Position numbers and translations under genes: made by a program. 64,000 nucleotides of DNA, from contig OZ243976.1 in NCBI GenBank assembly GCA_965214795.1, forward strand, positions 1,674,001 to 1,738,000, written 5' to 3'. The stretch is from JAJDXW01 sp965214795 (GTDB lineage Bacteria; Pseudomonadota; Gammaproteobacteria; HK1). The stretch's first letter is position 1. The number at the start of each line of letters is the position of its first letter. The notes beneath the pieces were generated by a model that was not told where the DNA came from, made no database searches, and saw nothing but the letters and a program-made list of their open reading frames with translations. Positions 26,985 through 35,890 of the stretch are shown here, piece after piece.

Positions 26985-27485
26985 TTGAGGGGCACGCGGA
27001 TTCTCGGGATCGACCCGGGCTCCAGAGTCACCGGCTATGGCGTGATCGAAGCCGTTCCGGCCGGAAGCCGGCACGTCGCGAGCGGCTGCATCCGGGTCGC
27101 GGGCGACGACATGGTCGAGCGGCTGCGCCGGATCGTCGAAGGCCTCCGGGAGGTCACGGAGCGGCACGCACCGAGCGAACTCGCGATAGAACGGGTCTTC
27201 GTCAGCCGCAACGCGGAGTCGGCCCTCAAGCTCGGGCAGGCGCGGGGCGCCGCCCTGGTGGCGGTCCCCGGCATCCCCGTCTTCGAGTATGCGGCGACCA
27301 AGGTCAAACAGGCGACGACGGGGAGCGGGAAGGCGTCCAAGAGCCAGATCCAGCACATGGTCCGCGTGCTCCTCTCGCTCCCCGAGACGCCCCGGACCGA
27401 CGAGGCGGACGCGCTCGCGGTCGCCCTCTGCCACGCCCACACCCGGGGCACGCTCGCGCGCCTGCGGCCGGGCCTGCACCGGTGA
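26985..27485 (+). CDS. ruvC: Holliday junction endonuclease RuvC
   Basis: RuvC resolves Holliday junctions moved by RuvAB. Acidic active-site residues are seen in RILGIDPGS at the N-terminus, LAIERVF in the middle and TDEADALAVALCHAH at the end. The start is uncertain. TTG at 26985 gives 166 residues beginning MRGTRILGIDPG, the normal form; a GTG at 26913 inside the family B terminal repeat would add 24 residues of repeat-derived sequence. The stop overlaps the ruvA start (GTGA). Confidence 0.93.
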   Translation: MRGTRILGIDPGSRVTGYGVIEAVPAGSRHVASGCIRVAGDDMVERLRRIVEGLREVTERHAPSELAIERVFVSRNAESALKLGQARGAALVAVPGIPVFEYAATKVKQATTGSGKASKSQIQHMVRVLLSLPETPRTDEADALAVALCHAHTRGTLARLRPGLHR

Positions 27486-28063
27486 TCGGGCGCCTGGAAG
27501 GGGTGCTGCGGGAACGCCGGCCGCCCTGGCTGCTCGTCGACGTGGGCGGGGTGGGGTACGAGCTGGAGGCGCCGATGACCACGTTCTACTCCCTGCCTCC
27601 GGCGGGCGAGCCGATCGTGCTGCACACCCACCTCGCGGTGCGCGACGACGTTCCCTGCCTCTACGGATTCGCCCGCCGGGTGGAGCGGGACACGTTCCGC
27701 CGGTTGCTGCGGGTGAGCGGGGTCGGCGGGAAGGTCGCTCTCGCCCTTCTCTCCGGCCTCGACGCCGACGGCCTCGCCCGCTGCGTGCGCACCGGGGACG
27801 CGGCGGCCCTCGCCCGGGTTCCCGGCATTGGAAAGAAGACGGCGGAACGGCTCCTCTTCGAGCTGCGGGATCGTCTTCCCGGCGCCGGCGCCGGCGGCGA
27901 GGCGGCCGACGTACCGGAGGAGCCGCTCGCCGAGGCCGCCGCCGCCCTCGCCGCCCTCGGATTCTCGGCGAGCGAGGCGCAGCGCCGGGTGTCGGCGGTG
28001 GACGCGGCGGGCCTCGACAGCGAAGCGATCGTCCGCGCGGCCCTGCGGTCGGTGGTGTCGTGA
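27482..28063 (+). CDS. ruvA: Holliday junction branch migration protein RuvA
   Basis: RuvA binds the junction and loads the RuvB motor. The 193-residue protein opens MIGRLEG and has the conserved helix-hairpin-helix segments SGVGGKVALALL and VPGIGKKTAERLL. A flexible linker and the C-terminal RuvB-binding domain (EAAAALAALGFSASEA) follow. The GTG start overlaps the ruvC stop by 4 bp. Confidence 0.96.
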   Translation: MIGRLEGVLRERRPPWLLVDVGGVGYELEAPMTTFYSLPPAGEPIVLHTHLAVRDDVPCLYGFARRVERDTFRRLLRVSGVGGKVALALLSGLDADGLARCVRTGDAAALARVPGIGKKTAERLLFELRDRLPGAGAGGEAADVPEEPLAEAAAALAALGFSASEAQRRVSAVDAAGLDSEAIVRAALRSVVS

Positions 28064-28197
28064 CGTTCCGGCCCCGTTCCCTCGCTGCGTCCCGGGACGG
28101 TCCGCCGGGAACGCGGGAGCGTCTCCCTCGTGCCGCCTGAACCCGAACCGGCCGGTCCCGGCGAACCCGAGCGTCGATGCTCGCGGGCCGGGTCGGA

Positions 28198-29253
28198 ATG
28201 AACGACCGCATCATCGCGCCGGAGGCGGAAGCCGGCGAGGAGCTGATCGAGCGGCGCATCCGACCCCGGCGGCTGGACGAATACATCGGCCAGCCTTCGG
28301 TCCGCGAGCAGCTCGGCCTGTTCATCGAGGCGGCGCGCGCGCGCGGGGACGCCCTCGACCACGTACTGATCTTCGGCCCGCCCGGCCTCGGCAAGACCAC
28401 CCTCGCCCACGTCGTCGCCCACGAGATGGGCGTGGGCCTTCGCCAGTCGTCGGGCCCGGTGATCGAGCGCGGCGGCGATCTTGCCGCCCTCCTCACCAAC
28501 CTGGAGCCCCGGGACGTCCTGTTCATCGACGAGATCCATCGCCTGAACCCCGCCGTCGAGGAGATCCTGTACCCGGCGATGGAGGACGGCCAGATCGACA
28601 TCATGATCGGAGAGGGGCCCGCCGCCCGGTCCCTCAAGCTGGACCTCTCGCCGTTCACCCTGGTCGGCGCGACCACCCGGGCGGGGCTGCTCACCTCCCC
28701 GCTCCGCGATCGCTTCGGGATTGTCCATCGCCTGGAGTTCTACCGTCCGGAAGAGCTTGCCGCCATCGTCGCGCGCTCGGCCGGGATCCTCGGACTGCCG
28801 ATCGACGCCGGGGGGGCCGAGGAGCTCGCGCGCCGCTCCCGGGGCACACCCCGGGTCGCGAACCGCCTGCTGCGTCGGGTTCGGGACTATGCGCAGGTGC
28901 GGTCCGACGGCCGGATCGTCGCGGAAGTGGCTTCCCGGGCGCTCGATATGCTCGAGGTGGACGCGACCGGGCTCGACGTGATGGACCGAAAGCTGCTCCG
29001 GTCCCTCATCGAGAAGTTCGATGGAGGGCCGGTAGGGGTCGAGAATCTCGCCGCCACGCTGAGCGAGGAACGGGGGACCATCGAAGAGGTGGTCGAGCCG
29101 TACCTCATTCAGCAGGGATACCTCATGCGCACCCCCCGCGGGCGCGTCGCGACCGGTGCCGCCTGGCGGCATTTCGGCCTGGCCGCCCCCGCGACCCCGG
29201 ACCTGTTCGGCACGGAGCGGGCGGCAGCGGCGGCCGATCCCCGCTCGGACTGA
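28198..29253 (+). CDS. ruvB: Holliday junction branch migration ATPase RuvB
   Basis: RuvB is the hexameric AAA+ motor for branch migration. The protein has 351 residues from ATG 28198 (MNDRIIAPEA); an in-frame ATG at 28177 is also possible. Conserved sites are RPRRLDEYIGQ, Walker A GPPGLGKTT, Walker B FIDEIHRL, GATTRAGLLT, and the winged-helix tail with GGPVGVENLAA and YLMRTPRGR. The gap of 134 bp to ruvA has no notable feature. Confidence 0.97.
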   Translation: MNDRIIAPEAEAGEELIERRIRPRRLDEYIGQPSVREQLGLFIEAARARGDALDHVLIFGPPGLGKTTLAHVVAHEMGVGLRQSSGPVIERGGDLAALLTNLEPRDVLFIDEIHRLNPAVEEILYPAMEDGQIDIMIGEGPAARSLKLDLSPFTLVGATTRAGLLTSPLRDRFGIVHRLEFYRPEELAAIVARSAGILGLPIDAGGAEELARRSRGTPRVANRLLRRVRDYAQVRSDGRIVAEVASRALDMLEVDATGLDVMDRKLLRSLIEKFDGGPVGVENLAATLSEERGTIEEVVEPYLIQQGYLMRTPRGRVATGAAWRHFGLAAPATPDLFGTERAAAAADPRSD

Positions 29254-29659
29254 CCTGCTTCGGCCCCTCCCGCTCTCACCCCGGTCCTGCCCCGGTCCTG
29301 CCCCGCTCTCACCCCGGCCCTGCCCGGCCCACGGGCGGCCCCGTGCCCACGTTGTTCCGGCCCGCCGCGCGCCGGAGGCGGGCCCCGGCGGGAACGCACC
29401 GGTCGTTTCCGGCCCCCCGAGGTCGGTCCCCCCCGAGTGTTACAATGGCGTGCCTGCACAGGACGGGGCGGGTGCGGGAACGGTCGGTCACGAGAAGGAC
29501 GGTCGGGCGCTCGTGATCGGGGCAATCGTGCGGATGGCGCGGGTCGCTGTCGCCAAGGGGTGGTGGGACGGGTTGCTCGACCCCCTCCTTCTCGGTTCGC
29601 GGCCGGATTCCCAGGGTCCGCGAGCGGGTGCGGGCGGTACGAGGTAGCGGTTTTTCGGG
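29254..29659. other. ruvB-tolQ intergenic region; ybgC absent
   Basis: These 406 bases contain a C-rich tandem array near 29270-29332 built from CACCCCGGTCCTGC-like words, and no gene. The thioesterase gene ybgC, which usually opens the tol-pal cluster, is not seen on either strand. A TGTTACAAT motif (29438-29446) resembles an extended -10 element and could be a tol operon promoter. Confidence 0.6.
29438..29446 (+). promoter_or_regulatory. Possible extended -10 promoter for the tol operon
   Basis: TG-T-TACAAT matches the extended -10 pattern, about 210 bp upstream of tolQ and in one of the few AT-containing stretches here. No good -35 box lies at the right distance, so this is only a candidate. 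Confidence 0.3.
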
Positions 29660-30331
29660 ATGGGGCTCGATCTCTCTCTCGTGCGGCTCGTGCTCGGCGC
29701 GAGCATCGTCGTCCAACTCGTGATGCTCCTCCTCCTCGTCACCTCCGTGGTGTCGTGGGCGCTCATCTTCCGCAAGCGCAGCGTGATCGCCCATGCGCGG
29801 CGCGATGCGGCCGACTTCGAGAGCCGTTTCTGGTCCGGGACCGATCTCGTGTCGATGTACAACAGCATCAACAACACGGGTGACGGTCCGGGCGGCATGG
29901 GAAGCATCTTTCGCGCCGGATTCCGCGAGTACGCCCGCCTCCGGCGTACCGGGATCGATCAGCGGGACGTGATCTACGGCTCCGAGCGCGCGATGCGGGT
30001 CGCGATGCGCCACGAGGTCGACGATCTCGAGAGTCACCTGTCGTTCCTCGCAACCGTCGGTTCCACGAGTCCCTACGTCGGCCTGTTCGGGACCGTCTGG
30101 GGCATCATGAATTCGTTCCAGGCCCTCGGCAACGTGGGGCAGGCGACGCTTGCGATGGTGGCGCCGGGGATCGCGGAAGCCCTGATCGCGACCGCCATGG
30201 GCCTCTTCGCGGCAATTCCGGCCGTGATTGCCTACAATCGCTATCTGAACGACGTGGAGTCGCTGTCCAGTCGCTTCAGCACGTTCGTGGAAGAGTTTTC
30301 CACCATACTCCAGCGCCAGCGGGTAGGCTGA
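29660..30331 (+). CDS. tolQ: Tol-Pal system motor protein TolQ
   Basis: TolQ forms with TolR the proton-driven motor that energises TolA during outer membrane constriction. It has 223 residues. The first membrane helix (residues about 10-35) includes VVQLVMLLLLVTSVVSWALIF. The later helices contain the conserved GLFGTVWGIMNSF and ATAMGLFAAIPAVIAYN segments, as in MotA/ExbB/TolQ proteins. It heads tolQ-tolR-tolA-tolB-pal-cpoB, all on the plus strand with short gaps. Confidence 0.96.
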   Translation: MGLDLSLVRLVLGASIVVQLVMLLLLVTSVVSWALIFRKRSVIAHARRDAADFESRFWSGTDLVSMYNSINNTGDGPGGMGSIFRAGFREYARLRRTGIDQRDVIYGSERAMRVAMRHEVDDLESHLSFLATVGSTSPYVGLFGTVWGIMNSFQALGNVGQATLAMVAPGIAEALIATAMGLFAAIPAVIAYNRYLNDVESLSSRFSTFVEEFSTILQRQRVG

Positions 30332-30352
30332 GTCCGAGCGGCGGGAGTTGTG

Positions 30353-30784
30353 ATGACGGCTCCGGATTCGCGCAAACGGCCGATGTCCGAGATCAACGTC
30401 GTGCCCTATATCGACGTGATGCTCGTGTTGCTGGTGATCTTCATGATCACCGCACCCCTGCTCACCCAGGGAGTGAAGATCGATCTTCCCGACGCGCCGG
30501 CCGATGTCGTCGAGGCGACCGAGGCCGAACCGCTCATCGTCAGCGTGGATTCGGCCGGGCGCTACTACATCAACTTCGGCGGGGACGAGATGGAGCCGGT
30601 CGACGAGGCGACCCTGCTCAACCGCGCCGCGGCGCTCCTGCGGCACCGGCCCGGGATCCAGGTCCTCGTCAAGGGCGACCAGTCGGTCGAGTACGGGGCG
30701 GTGGTGGTCGCAATGGCGATCCTCCAGGAGGCGGGAGCCCCGTCGGTCGGGCTGTTGACGGAGCGACCCGGTCCCGCCGGTTGA
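30353..30784 (+). CDS. tolR: Tol-Pal system motor protein TolR
   Basis: The 143-residue protein has one N-terminal membrane helix carrying the proton-conducting Asp in NVVPYIDVMLVLLVIFM, the ExbD/TolR signature, then a periplasmic domain. ATG 30353 sits 5 bases after GGGAG and is preferred over the adjacent in-frame GTG at 30350. It works with TolQ in the inner membrane. Confidence 0.95.
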   Translation: MTAPDSRKRPMSEINVVPYIDVMLVLLVIFMITAPLLTQGVKIDLPDAPADVVEATEAEPLIVSVDSAGRYYINFGGDEMEPVDEATLLNRAAALLRHRPGIQVLVKGDQSVEYGAVVVAMAILQEAGAPSVGLLTERPGPAG

Positions 30785-30793
30785 GAGACGGCC

Positions 30794-31906
30794 GTGCGCG
30801 AACTTGTCGACCAGGCCGGCCCCTACGTACTCGCGGTCCTCGTCCATGCCGCTGCCGCCGGGGTGCTCGTGCTTTCGGTCCAGTGGCCGGGGCTGAAGCA
30901 GTCCGCGCCCGAGGTGGTCGATTCGGTCGAGGCGACGGTGGTGGACGAGGAACGGGTGCGGCTCGAGATCGAGCGCATCCGGGATCGCGAGACGGCGAAG
31001 CGTCGCGCGGAGGAGGAGCGGGCCGAGGTCGCCCGGGAGCAACGCGAGCACGAGGAGCGCCGGCGGCAGGAAGCCGAGACGGCCCGCCTCGCCGAGGAGG
31101 GCCGCCGGGAGGAGGCGAGAATCGCGCGTCTCGCCGAGGAGGAGCGCCGCCGGGAAGCCGAGACGGCCCGCCTCGCCGAGGAGGAGCGTCGCCGGGAGGC
31201 CGAGACGGCCCGCCTCGCCGAGGAGGGCCGCCGCAAGGAGGCGGAAGCCGCGCGCGTGGCGGAGGAGCGCCGCCGCATGGAGGCGAGAATCGCGCGTCTC
31301 GCCGAGGAGGAAAGCCGCCGGGAAGCCGAGACGGCCCGCCTCGCCGAGGAGGGCCGCCGCAAGGAGGCCGAGGCCGCGCGGGCGGCGGAGGAACGGCGCC
31401 GGAAGGAAGCCGAGGCCGCGGCGCAACGGGCCGAGGAGCAGCGTCGCCAGGAGGTGGAGAAGGCGCGCCGCCGCCGCGAGATCGAGATGGCCCGCCGGCA
31501 GGCCGAGGCGGAGCGCCGGGCGCAGCAGGCGGAAGCCGACCGTCGGCGGCGGGAGGATGAGCGAGCCCGTCGTGAGCTCCTGGCCCGCGAGGAGCAGCGG
31601 CTGGAGCAGGAGCGAAAGGCCATTTTCGCGAAGGCGCTCGAGGAGTATATTGGCGCCATCGAGTCGAGCGTGGCCAGGAACTGGCGTCGTCCCACCGGTG
31701 TTCCGCCCGGACTGAAGTGCACCGTCAACGTGGTTCAGGCCCCCAACGGAAAGGTCCTTCGCGTGGAGATCGCCCAGAGCAGCGGCAACATCGCGTTCGA
31801 CCGCTCCGTCGAGCAGGCGGTCCTGGCTGCGTCGCCCCTGCCGCGGCCGAGACAGAAAGCCGTGTTCGACCGCGAAATCGTCTTCCGGTTCAATCCCAGG
31901 AGCTGA
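30794..31906 (+). CDS. tolA: Tol-Pal system protein TolA
   Basis: TolA bridges the TolQR motor to TolB-Pal at the outer membrane. The 370-residue protein from GTG 30794 has an N-terminal membrane anchor (YVLAVLVHAAAAGVLVLSV) and a long charged helical domain II. A C-terminal TonB-like domain III follows (residues about 280-370, with NWRRPTG, LKCTVNVVQ and FDRSVEQAVLAASPLP). Domain II contains eight near-identical 14-residue repeats, which fits an extended helical rod. Confidence 0.94.
   Translation: MRELVDQAGPYVLAVLVHAAAAGVLVLSVQWPGLKQSAPEVVDSVEATVVDEERVRLEIERIRDRETAKRRAEEERAEVAREQREHEERRRQEAETARLAEEGRREEARIARLAEEERRREAETARLAEEERRREAETARLAEEGRRKEAEAARVAEERRRMEARIARLAEEESRREAETARLAEEGRRKEAEAARAAEERRRKEAEAAAQRAEEQRRQEVEKARRRREIEMARRQAEAERRAQQAEADRRRREDERARRELLAREEQRLEQERKAIFAKALEEYIGAIESSVARNWRRPTGVPPGLKCTVNVVQAPNGKVLRVEIAQSSGNIAFDRSVEQAVLAASPLPRPRQKAVFDREIVFRFNPRS
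31067..31402 (+). repeat. Eight 42-bp tandem repeats in tolA domain II
   Basis: Each 42-bp unit encodes a 14-residue block of the type xEAETARLAEEERR. Variants ARI, AAR and GRR alternate, so the array has diverged rather than being freshly expanded. The unit keeps the frame and the heptad-like helix register (two turns of seven). Confidence 0.85.
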
Positions 31907-31909
31907 TTG

Positions 31910-33235
31910 GTGCAAAGGCTACCGCGTTGGCTGCTCTTCTTCGTCGCGCTCTTCGCGGGGACGGCCGCTCCGGCTTGGGCCGCGCTTCAGATCGAGATCA
32001 CCCGGGGCCTCGAGAGCGCGACCCCCATCGCGGTGGCGCGGTTCGGGTGGCGTGGTTCGGGAGCGGCTTCACCGGAGCCGGTTTCAGCGATCATCGCCGC
32101 CAACCTCGAGCGAAGCGGCCGCTTCGCACCGCTCGGAGATCTGCCCCGGCACCCGCTGCGCAGGGAGGACGTCCGATGGTCGGACTGGCGGCGCCTCCGG
32201 GTCGGCAGCCTCGTCATCGGCTCGATCCGCGAGGTGGTGCGGGACGGGGCGCGGGAATACGAGGTCGAGTACCGTCTCTTCGACACCTTTACCACCGCTC
32301 AGCTCGCCAGCCGGCGCTATCCCCGGGTGCGTCCCGACCGGTTGCGGTGGGCCGCTCACCTCATCAGCGACGAGATCCACTACGCGCTGACCGGAGAGGA
32401 CGGAGCGTTCGCGACCCGCATCGCGTACGTGACGGAGACCGGGGGGCGGGAGGGGGAGGTCGTGTACGCGCTGAACGTCGCCGACAGTGACGGAGGCAAT
32501 CCGGTCGTCCTCCGCACCTCCCCCGATCCCGTCATGTCGCCGTCGTGGTCCCCGGACGGGCGGTCGCTCGCATACGTGTCCTTCGAGGGAGGGAGTGCCC
32601 GGATCATGATGCAGGAACTTGCGACCGGCGTGCGCCGGGTGGTCACCGCCTTCCCGGGAATCAACGGGGCGCCGGCGTTTTCGCCGGACGGCAGACGGCT
32701 CGCGCTCACCCTCTCGCACGAAGGCAGCCCCGACATCTACGTGATGAATCTCGAATCGCGCGAATTGCGCCGTCTGACCAGCGGTCCGGACATCGACACC
32801 GAGCCGGCGTGGTCCCCGGACGGGCGAAGCATCGTATTCACCTCCGACCGGAGCGGCGGCCGGGCGCAGCTCTTCCGGATCCCCGCATCGGGCGCCGGCA
32901 CACCCGAACGCCTCACGTTCGCCGGCCGATACAACTCGCGGGCGGCGTTCTCTCCGGACGGGTCCCGGCTCGCGTTCGTGCATGCGTCCGGCGGCGAATA
33001 CCGCATCGCGGTCATGGAGGTTGGAGACGATAGCGTGGAGGTGATCACCAATGGAAGGCTCGACGAGTCTCCCACGTTCGCTCCCAACGGACGGATGATC
33101 CTCTACGCGACCACCGAACGCGACCGGTCCGCGCTCGCGGCGGTGTCCATCGACGGCCGCTTTCGCCAGCGCCTGTCGATCGACGAGGCGGGCGTCCGGG
33201 ATCCGGCCTGGTCGCCAAGGCTGTCCCGACGCTGA
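31910..33235 (+). CDS. tolB: Tol-Pal system beta-propeller protein TolB
   Basis: This is a periplasmic protein that links TolA to Pal. GTG 31910 lies 7 bases after AGGAG and gives 441 residues with a signal peptide (MQRLPRWLLFFVALFAGTAAPAWA); the TTG one codon earlier is too close to the ribosome site. The N-terminal domain is followed by a six-blade propeller with repeated SPDGR(S/R)LA-type motifs (WSPDGRSLAYVS, FSPDGRRLALTL, WSPDGRSIVFTS, FSPDGSRLAFVH). Confidence 0.95.
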   Translation: MQRLPRWLLFFVALFAGTAAPAWAALQIEITRGLESATPIAVARFGWRGSGAASPEPVSAIIAANLERSGRFAPLGDLPRHPLRREDVRWSDWRRLRVGSLVIGSIREVVRDGAREYEVEYRLFDTFTTAQLASRRYPRVRPDRLRWAAHLISDEIHYALTGEDGAFATRIAYVTETGGREGEVVYALNVADSDGGNPVVLRTSPDPVMSPSWSPDGRSLAYVSFEGGSARIMMQELATGVRRVVTAFPGINGAPAFSPDGRRLALTLSHEGSPDIYVMNLESRELRRLTSGPDIDTEPAWSPDGRSIVFTSDRSGGRAQLFRIPASGAGTPERLTFAGRYNSRAAFSPDGSRLAFVHASGGEYRIAVMEVGDDSVEVITNGRLDESPTFAPNGRMILYATTERDRSALAAVSIDGRFRQRLSIDEAGVRDPAWSPRLSRR

Positions 33236-33293
33236 CCCCGGCGGGCCGATCGGGGGCGAGGCGCCGGCGGGTTCCAGGCAACCCGAATCGGAG

Positions 33294-33866
33294 ATGAAGA
33301 TGCAAAACGGCAAGGCGATCCTCGGTGTTGCGGCACTCGCGTTGATGGTCGGCTGCGCCGCTCCGCGCGCGCCGGTGAGCGCCCCCCCCGAAGTGGAGGA
33401 TCGCCCCGTGCCGGGCGCCGAGTCCACCGAGGGGGCGACGGGGTCCGAAACGGGGCGGGAGGGCACTACCGGCACGCTCGCGGATGCCGGGGGCATCGAA
33501 GGGAGTCCCCTTGTCGACGCCGAGGGCTCGGAGCTCACGCTGGTGATCTACTTCGACTTCGACTCGAGCGAGGTGCACCCCGATGACCGGGTGGTAGTGG
33601 AAGCGAACGCGCAGTATCTCGCTGGAGACGCCGGCCTCGAGGTGGTGCTCGAGGGGCACGGGGACGAGCGCGGCTCGCGGGAGTACAACGTGGCGCTGGG
33701 AGAGCGGCGGGCGAACGGGGTGCGCGACATGCTGCGGTTGCTCGGGGTGGCGGATCACCAGATCCGGACCGTGAGCTTTGGCGAAGAACGCCCGGCCGTG
33801 CTCGGCCACGAAGAAGATTCGTGGTCTCGAAACCGGCGCGTCGAGTTCGTCTATGCATCGCGCTGA
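33294..33866 (+). CDS. pal: Peptidoglycan-associated lipoprotein Pal
   Basis: This is an outer membrane lipoprotein that binds peptidoglycan. The 190-residue protein has a signal peptide with lipobox LMVGC (Cys at residue 21), an acidic and Gly-rich linker, and a C-terminal OmpA-like domain. The domain has YFDFDSSEV, EGHGDERGSREYNVALGERRA and SFGEERPA, which include the diaminopimelate-binding Asp and Arg positions. Confidence 0.96.
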   Translation: MKMQNGKAILGVAALALMVGCAAPRAPVSAPPEVEDRPVPGAESTEGATGSETGREGTTGTLADAGGIEGSPLVDAEGSELTLVIYFDFDSSEVHPDDRVVVEANAQYLAGDAGLEVVLEGHGDERGSREYNVALGERRANGVRDMLRLLGVADHQIRTVSFGEERPAVLGHEEDSWSRNRRVEFVYASR

Positions 33867-33876
33867 TGCACCCCTG

Positions 33877-34890
33877 ATGCACTCCGGGGAGCGGCAGAGC
33901 CTCCAGGCGGGCGAGCTGAACGTTCCGGCTCCGGGAATCCGCCCCGCTCGGGCGGGCTCGCTCCTCGTCGCGTTCGCTCTTGCCCTCGTCTGGGCGCCGA
34001 TCGCCAGTGCCCAGACGCGGGCCGCCGCGCCCGCCGCCGCGAGCCCATCCGTTCTCGCCACCGACTCTCCCGTGCGGCAGCTCGAGGCGCGCATCGAGGA
34101 GCTCGAGCGCCACCTCGGCACCCGCGCGCTCCTGGATCTCGTGGCCCGGGTGGGCCGCCTCGAGAACGAGATCAAGATATTGCGCGATCGCGCGGAAGTC
34201 GATGCGCACTCTCTCGACGCGCTTCGGGGCCGGCAGCAGGATCTGTATGCGGAGCTCGACCGGCTTGCCCAGCGCCTGGCGCGGCCCGCCGCCCCGGCGG
34301 TTGCCGGGGACCAGCCGGATGAGATGGAGACGTCCGGTCCGCCGGCCGGGCCCGGAGCCGACGCGCCCGTCGCGGCCGCCGGCTCTCCGGGTCCACGGGA
34401 GCCGGGAGAGAGCGGCGACCCTGCGCGGGAGCGCGTTTCTCCCGGCGCGGCGGGGTCGGGAGGCGAGGTTTCCGAGGCCACTCCGGAGTCCGAGAGCCCG
34501 CCGAAGTACGACCCGGTGGAGGAGCAGGAACGCTACCAGCTCGCCTTCGACCTGCTCTCCGAGGGAAGGTTCGAGCGGGCCGCGAGCGCGTTCACGGAGT
34601 TCCTGGCCGCTTTCCCCGAGAGCCGTTACCGGGACACCGCGAGGTTCTGGAAGGGGGAGTGCCTCTACGCGCTCCGAAGGTTCGAGCCCGCCCTGCGGGA
34701 GTTCCGGTCGCTGATCGAGGACCATCCCGACAGCACGAGGGTCCCGGGCGCAAGGCTCAAGATCGGGTCCATCCTGCAAGAGCTTGGACGTTCCGGGGAG
34801 GCGGCGGAAGCGCTGAGGGCGCTCGTCGAGTCCGCTCCGGACACCTCCGAGGCGAAGCTCGCCCGCGACCGCCTCGAGCGCCTCCAGTAA
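33877..34890 (+). CDS. cpoB: Cell division coordinator CpoB (YbgF)
   Basis: This is a periplasmic protein that ties PBP1B activity to the Tol system. From ATG 33877 it has 337 residues: a signal peptide (SLLVAFALALVWAPIASAQ), an N-terminal coiled-coil (VRQLEARIEELERHLG), a Pro/Gly-rich linker, and TPR repeats at the end (YQLAFDLLSEGRFERAASAF, DTARFWKGECLYAL). An alternative in-frame ATG at 33853 would overlap pal. It closes the tol-pal operon; queC/queE-type genes do not follow. Confidence 0.92.
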   Translation: MHSGERQSLQAGELNVPAPGIRPARAGSLLVAFALALVWAPIASAQTRAAAPAAASPSVLATDSPVRQLEARIEELERHLGTRALLDLVARVGRLENEIKILRDRAEVDAHSLDALRGRQQDLYAELDRLAQRLARPAAPAVAGDQPDEMETSGPPAGPGADAPVAAAGSPGPREPGESGDPARERVSPGAAGSGGEVSEATPESESPPKYDPVEEQERYQLAFDLLSEGRFERAASAFTEFLAAFPESRYRDTARFWKGECLYALRRFEPALREFRSLIEDHPDSTRVPGARLKIGSILQELGRSGEAAEALRALVESAPDTSEAKLARDRLERLQ

Positions 34891-35027
34891 CCCTCCCGGG
34901 CCGTCTCACGCCGGCCCGACCGAAGAGCCGCACTACGCTTCGCTCACTCGAACCACCCGGGCCTGCTCGCGGGACCGGGGTGCGAAATCGCCTCGCGCCG
35001 CTCCCGGACCCCCCGCCGCCGCTCCTG

Positions 35028-35416
35028 TAGCCCGAAAAAATCACCGACTTCCTGCTGCGGCCGCCCATCCGCTCGCGGTAGCGGGCCGTACTCCCGCAAG
35101 CCGCTTCGACCGCGCGCGCGAGTGTCGGCTCATAGGCTGGTCTTTCCGGGGCAAAGACACGGCGCTCGGTCGGGGGCCGGAACCGGGCCGAGTCTGGCCT
35201 CCCGGGGAGCACTTCGGGCCGGTTCCGGACCACGGCGCAGCGCCCCTCGGATCCTTCCGGGCACCGTTTCCCTCAAAGACCAGCCTATGAGTGTCGGCTA
35301 CGCCTCGGCAGCGCACGCGCTCTTTCGGTCCGGGCGGCCCGTTCCTCCATGAGATCGGGGGAGATCGTGGGGCATCCTGGCCCCCTCGCGACGAAAGTCG
35401 GTGATTTTTCGGGGCA
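35028..35416 (+). mobile_element. Family B element, copy B2, carrying a nested D element
   Basis: The left end TAGCCCGAAAAAATCACCGA mirrors the right end GGTGATTTTTCGGGGCA. Without the nested D element and its duplication, B2 is about 220 bp, similar to B1. It shares the interior words GCGGGCCGTACTCCCGCAAG and GCGCACGCGCTCTTTCGGTC with other copies. Its partner B3::D lies at 40268-40712 in inverted orientation. Confidence 0.8.
35130..35290 (+). mobile_element. Family D element nested in B2
   Basis: This 161-bp element has perfect 16-bp inverted ends: TCATAGGCTGGTCTTT and its mirror AAAGACCAGCCTATGA. It is flanked by the 8-bp duplication GTGTCGGC (35122-35129 and 35291-35298). Undisrupted copy B1 has this word once, which confirms an insertion. 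Confidence 0.85.
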
Positions 35417-35529
35417 ACCGCCTGACCGCCACGGCCGCGCCGACTGGCGGACCCTCCCCGAACGTCCCCGCGCCCGCCGGCCATGGGGAAACGCGCCTCG
35501 GAACCCGGATGCGGGCGCGGCCGCGGGCC

Positions 35530-35862
35530 CTACGGGGCCGGCGGGGGATTCGACTTCAGCCCTCCGGATGCGCGGTGGTGATCGGTCGCCTTCTCCTTGT
35601 AGCGCTTGATCTGACGGTCGAGCTTGTCGGCGAGGGCATCGATGGCCGCGTACATCTCCGCCTCCACCGCGTCGGCAAAGAGCTCCCGGCCGGTCACGTG
35701 AACGGTGGCCTCCGCCCGGTGACCCTCCCGTTCCACCGAGAGCACGACGTGGACGTTGGTCACGTGATCGAAGTGGCGTTCGAGCCGCTCGAGCTTGGTA
35801 CGGGCGTACGACTCGAGTGCTTCGGTGACCTCCAGGCGGCGGCCGGTGACGTTCAATTGCAT
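35530..35862 (-). CDS. hpf: Ribosome hibernation promoting factor Hpf
   Basis: This is a short-form ribosome-associated inhibitor of 110 residues, opening MQLNVTGRRLEVTEALESYA, with the conserved VERVEGHRAEATVHV-like strand (VEREGHRAEATVHVTG) and AIDALADKLDRQIKRYKEK. The start at 35862 follows a GGGAGGAT ribosome site. It stabilises inactive 100S ribosomes in stationary phase. It is 28 bp downstream of rpoN on the same strand, the classical arrangement. Confidence 0.95.
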   Translation of the reverse strand: MQLNVTGRRLEVTEALESYARTKLERLERHFDHVTNVHVVLSVEREGHRAEATVHVTGRELFADAVEAEMYAAIDALADKLDRQIKRYKEKATDHHRASGGLKSNPPPAP

Positions 35863-35890
35863 CGAAGGTATCCTCCCGGAATTACCACAA

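Larger units (their letters stand above)
34891..35529. other. cpoB-hpf intergenic region with composite repeat B2::D
   Basis: This gap between convergent cpoB and hpf is mostly the composite B2::D element (35028-35416). The flanks (34891-35027 and 35417-35529) show no gene or terminator that I can support. Confidence 0.7.
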
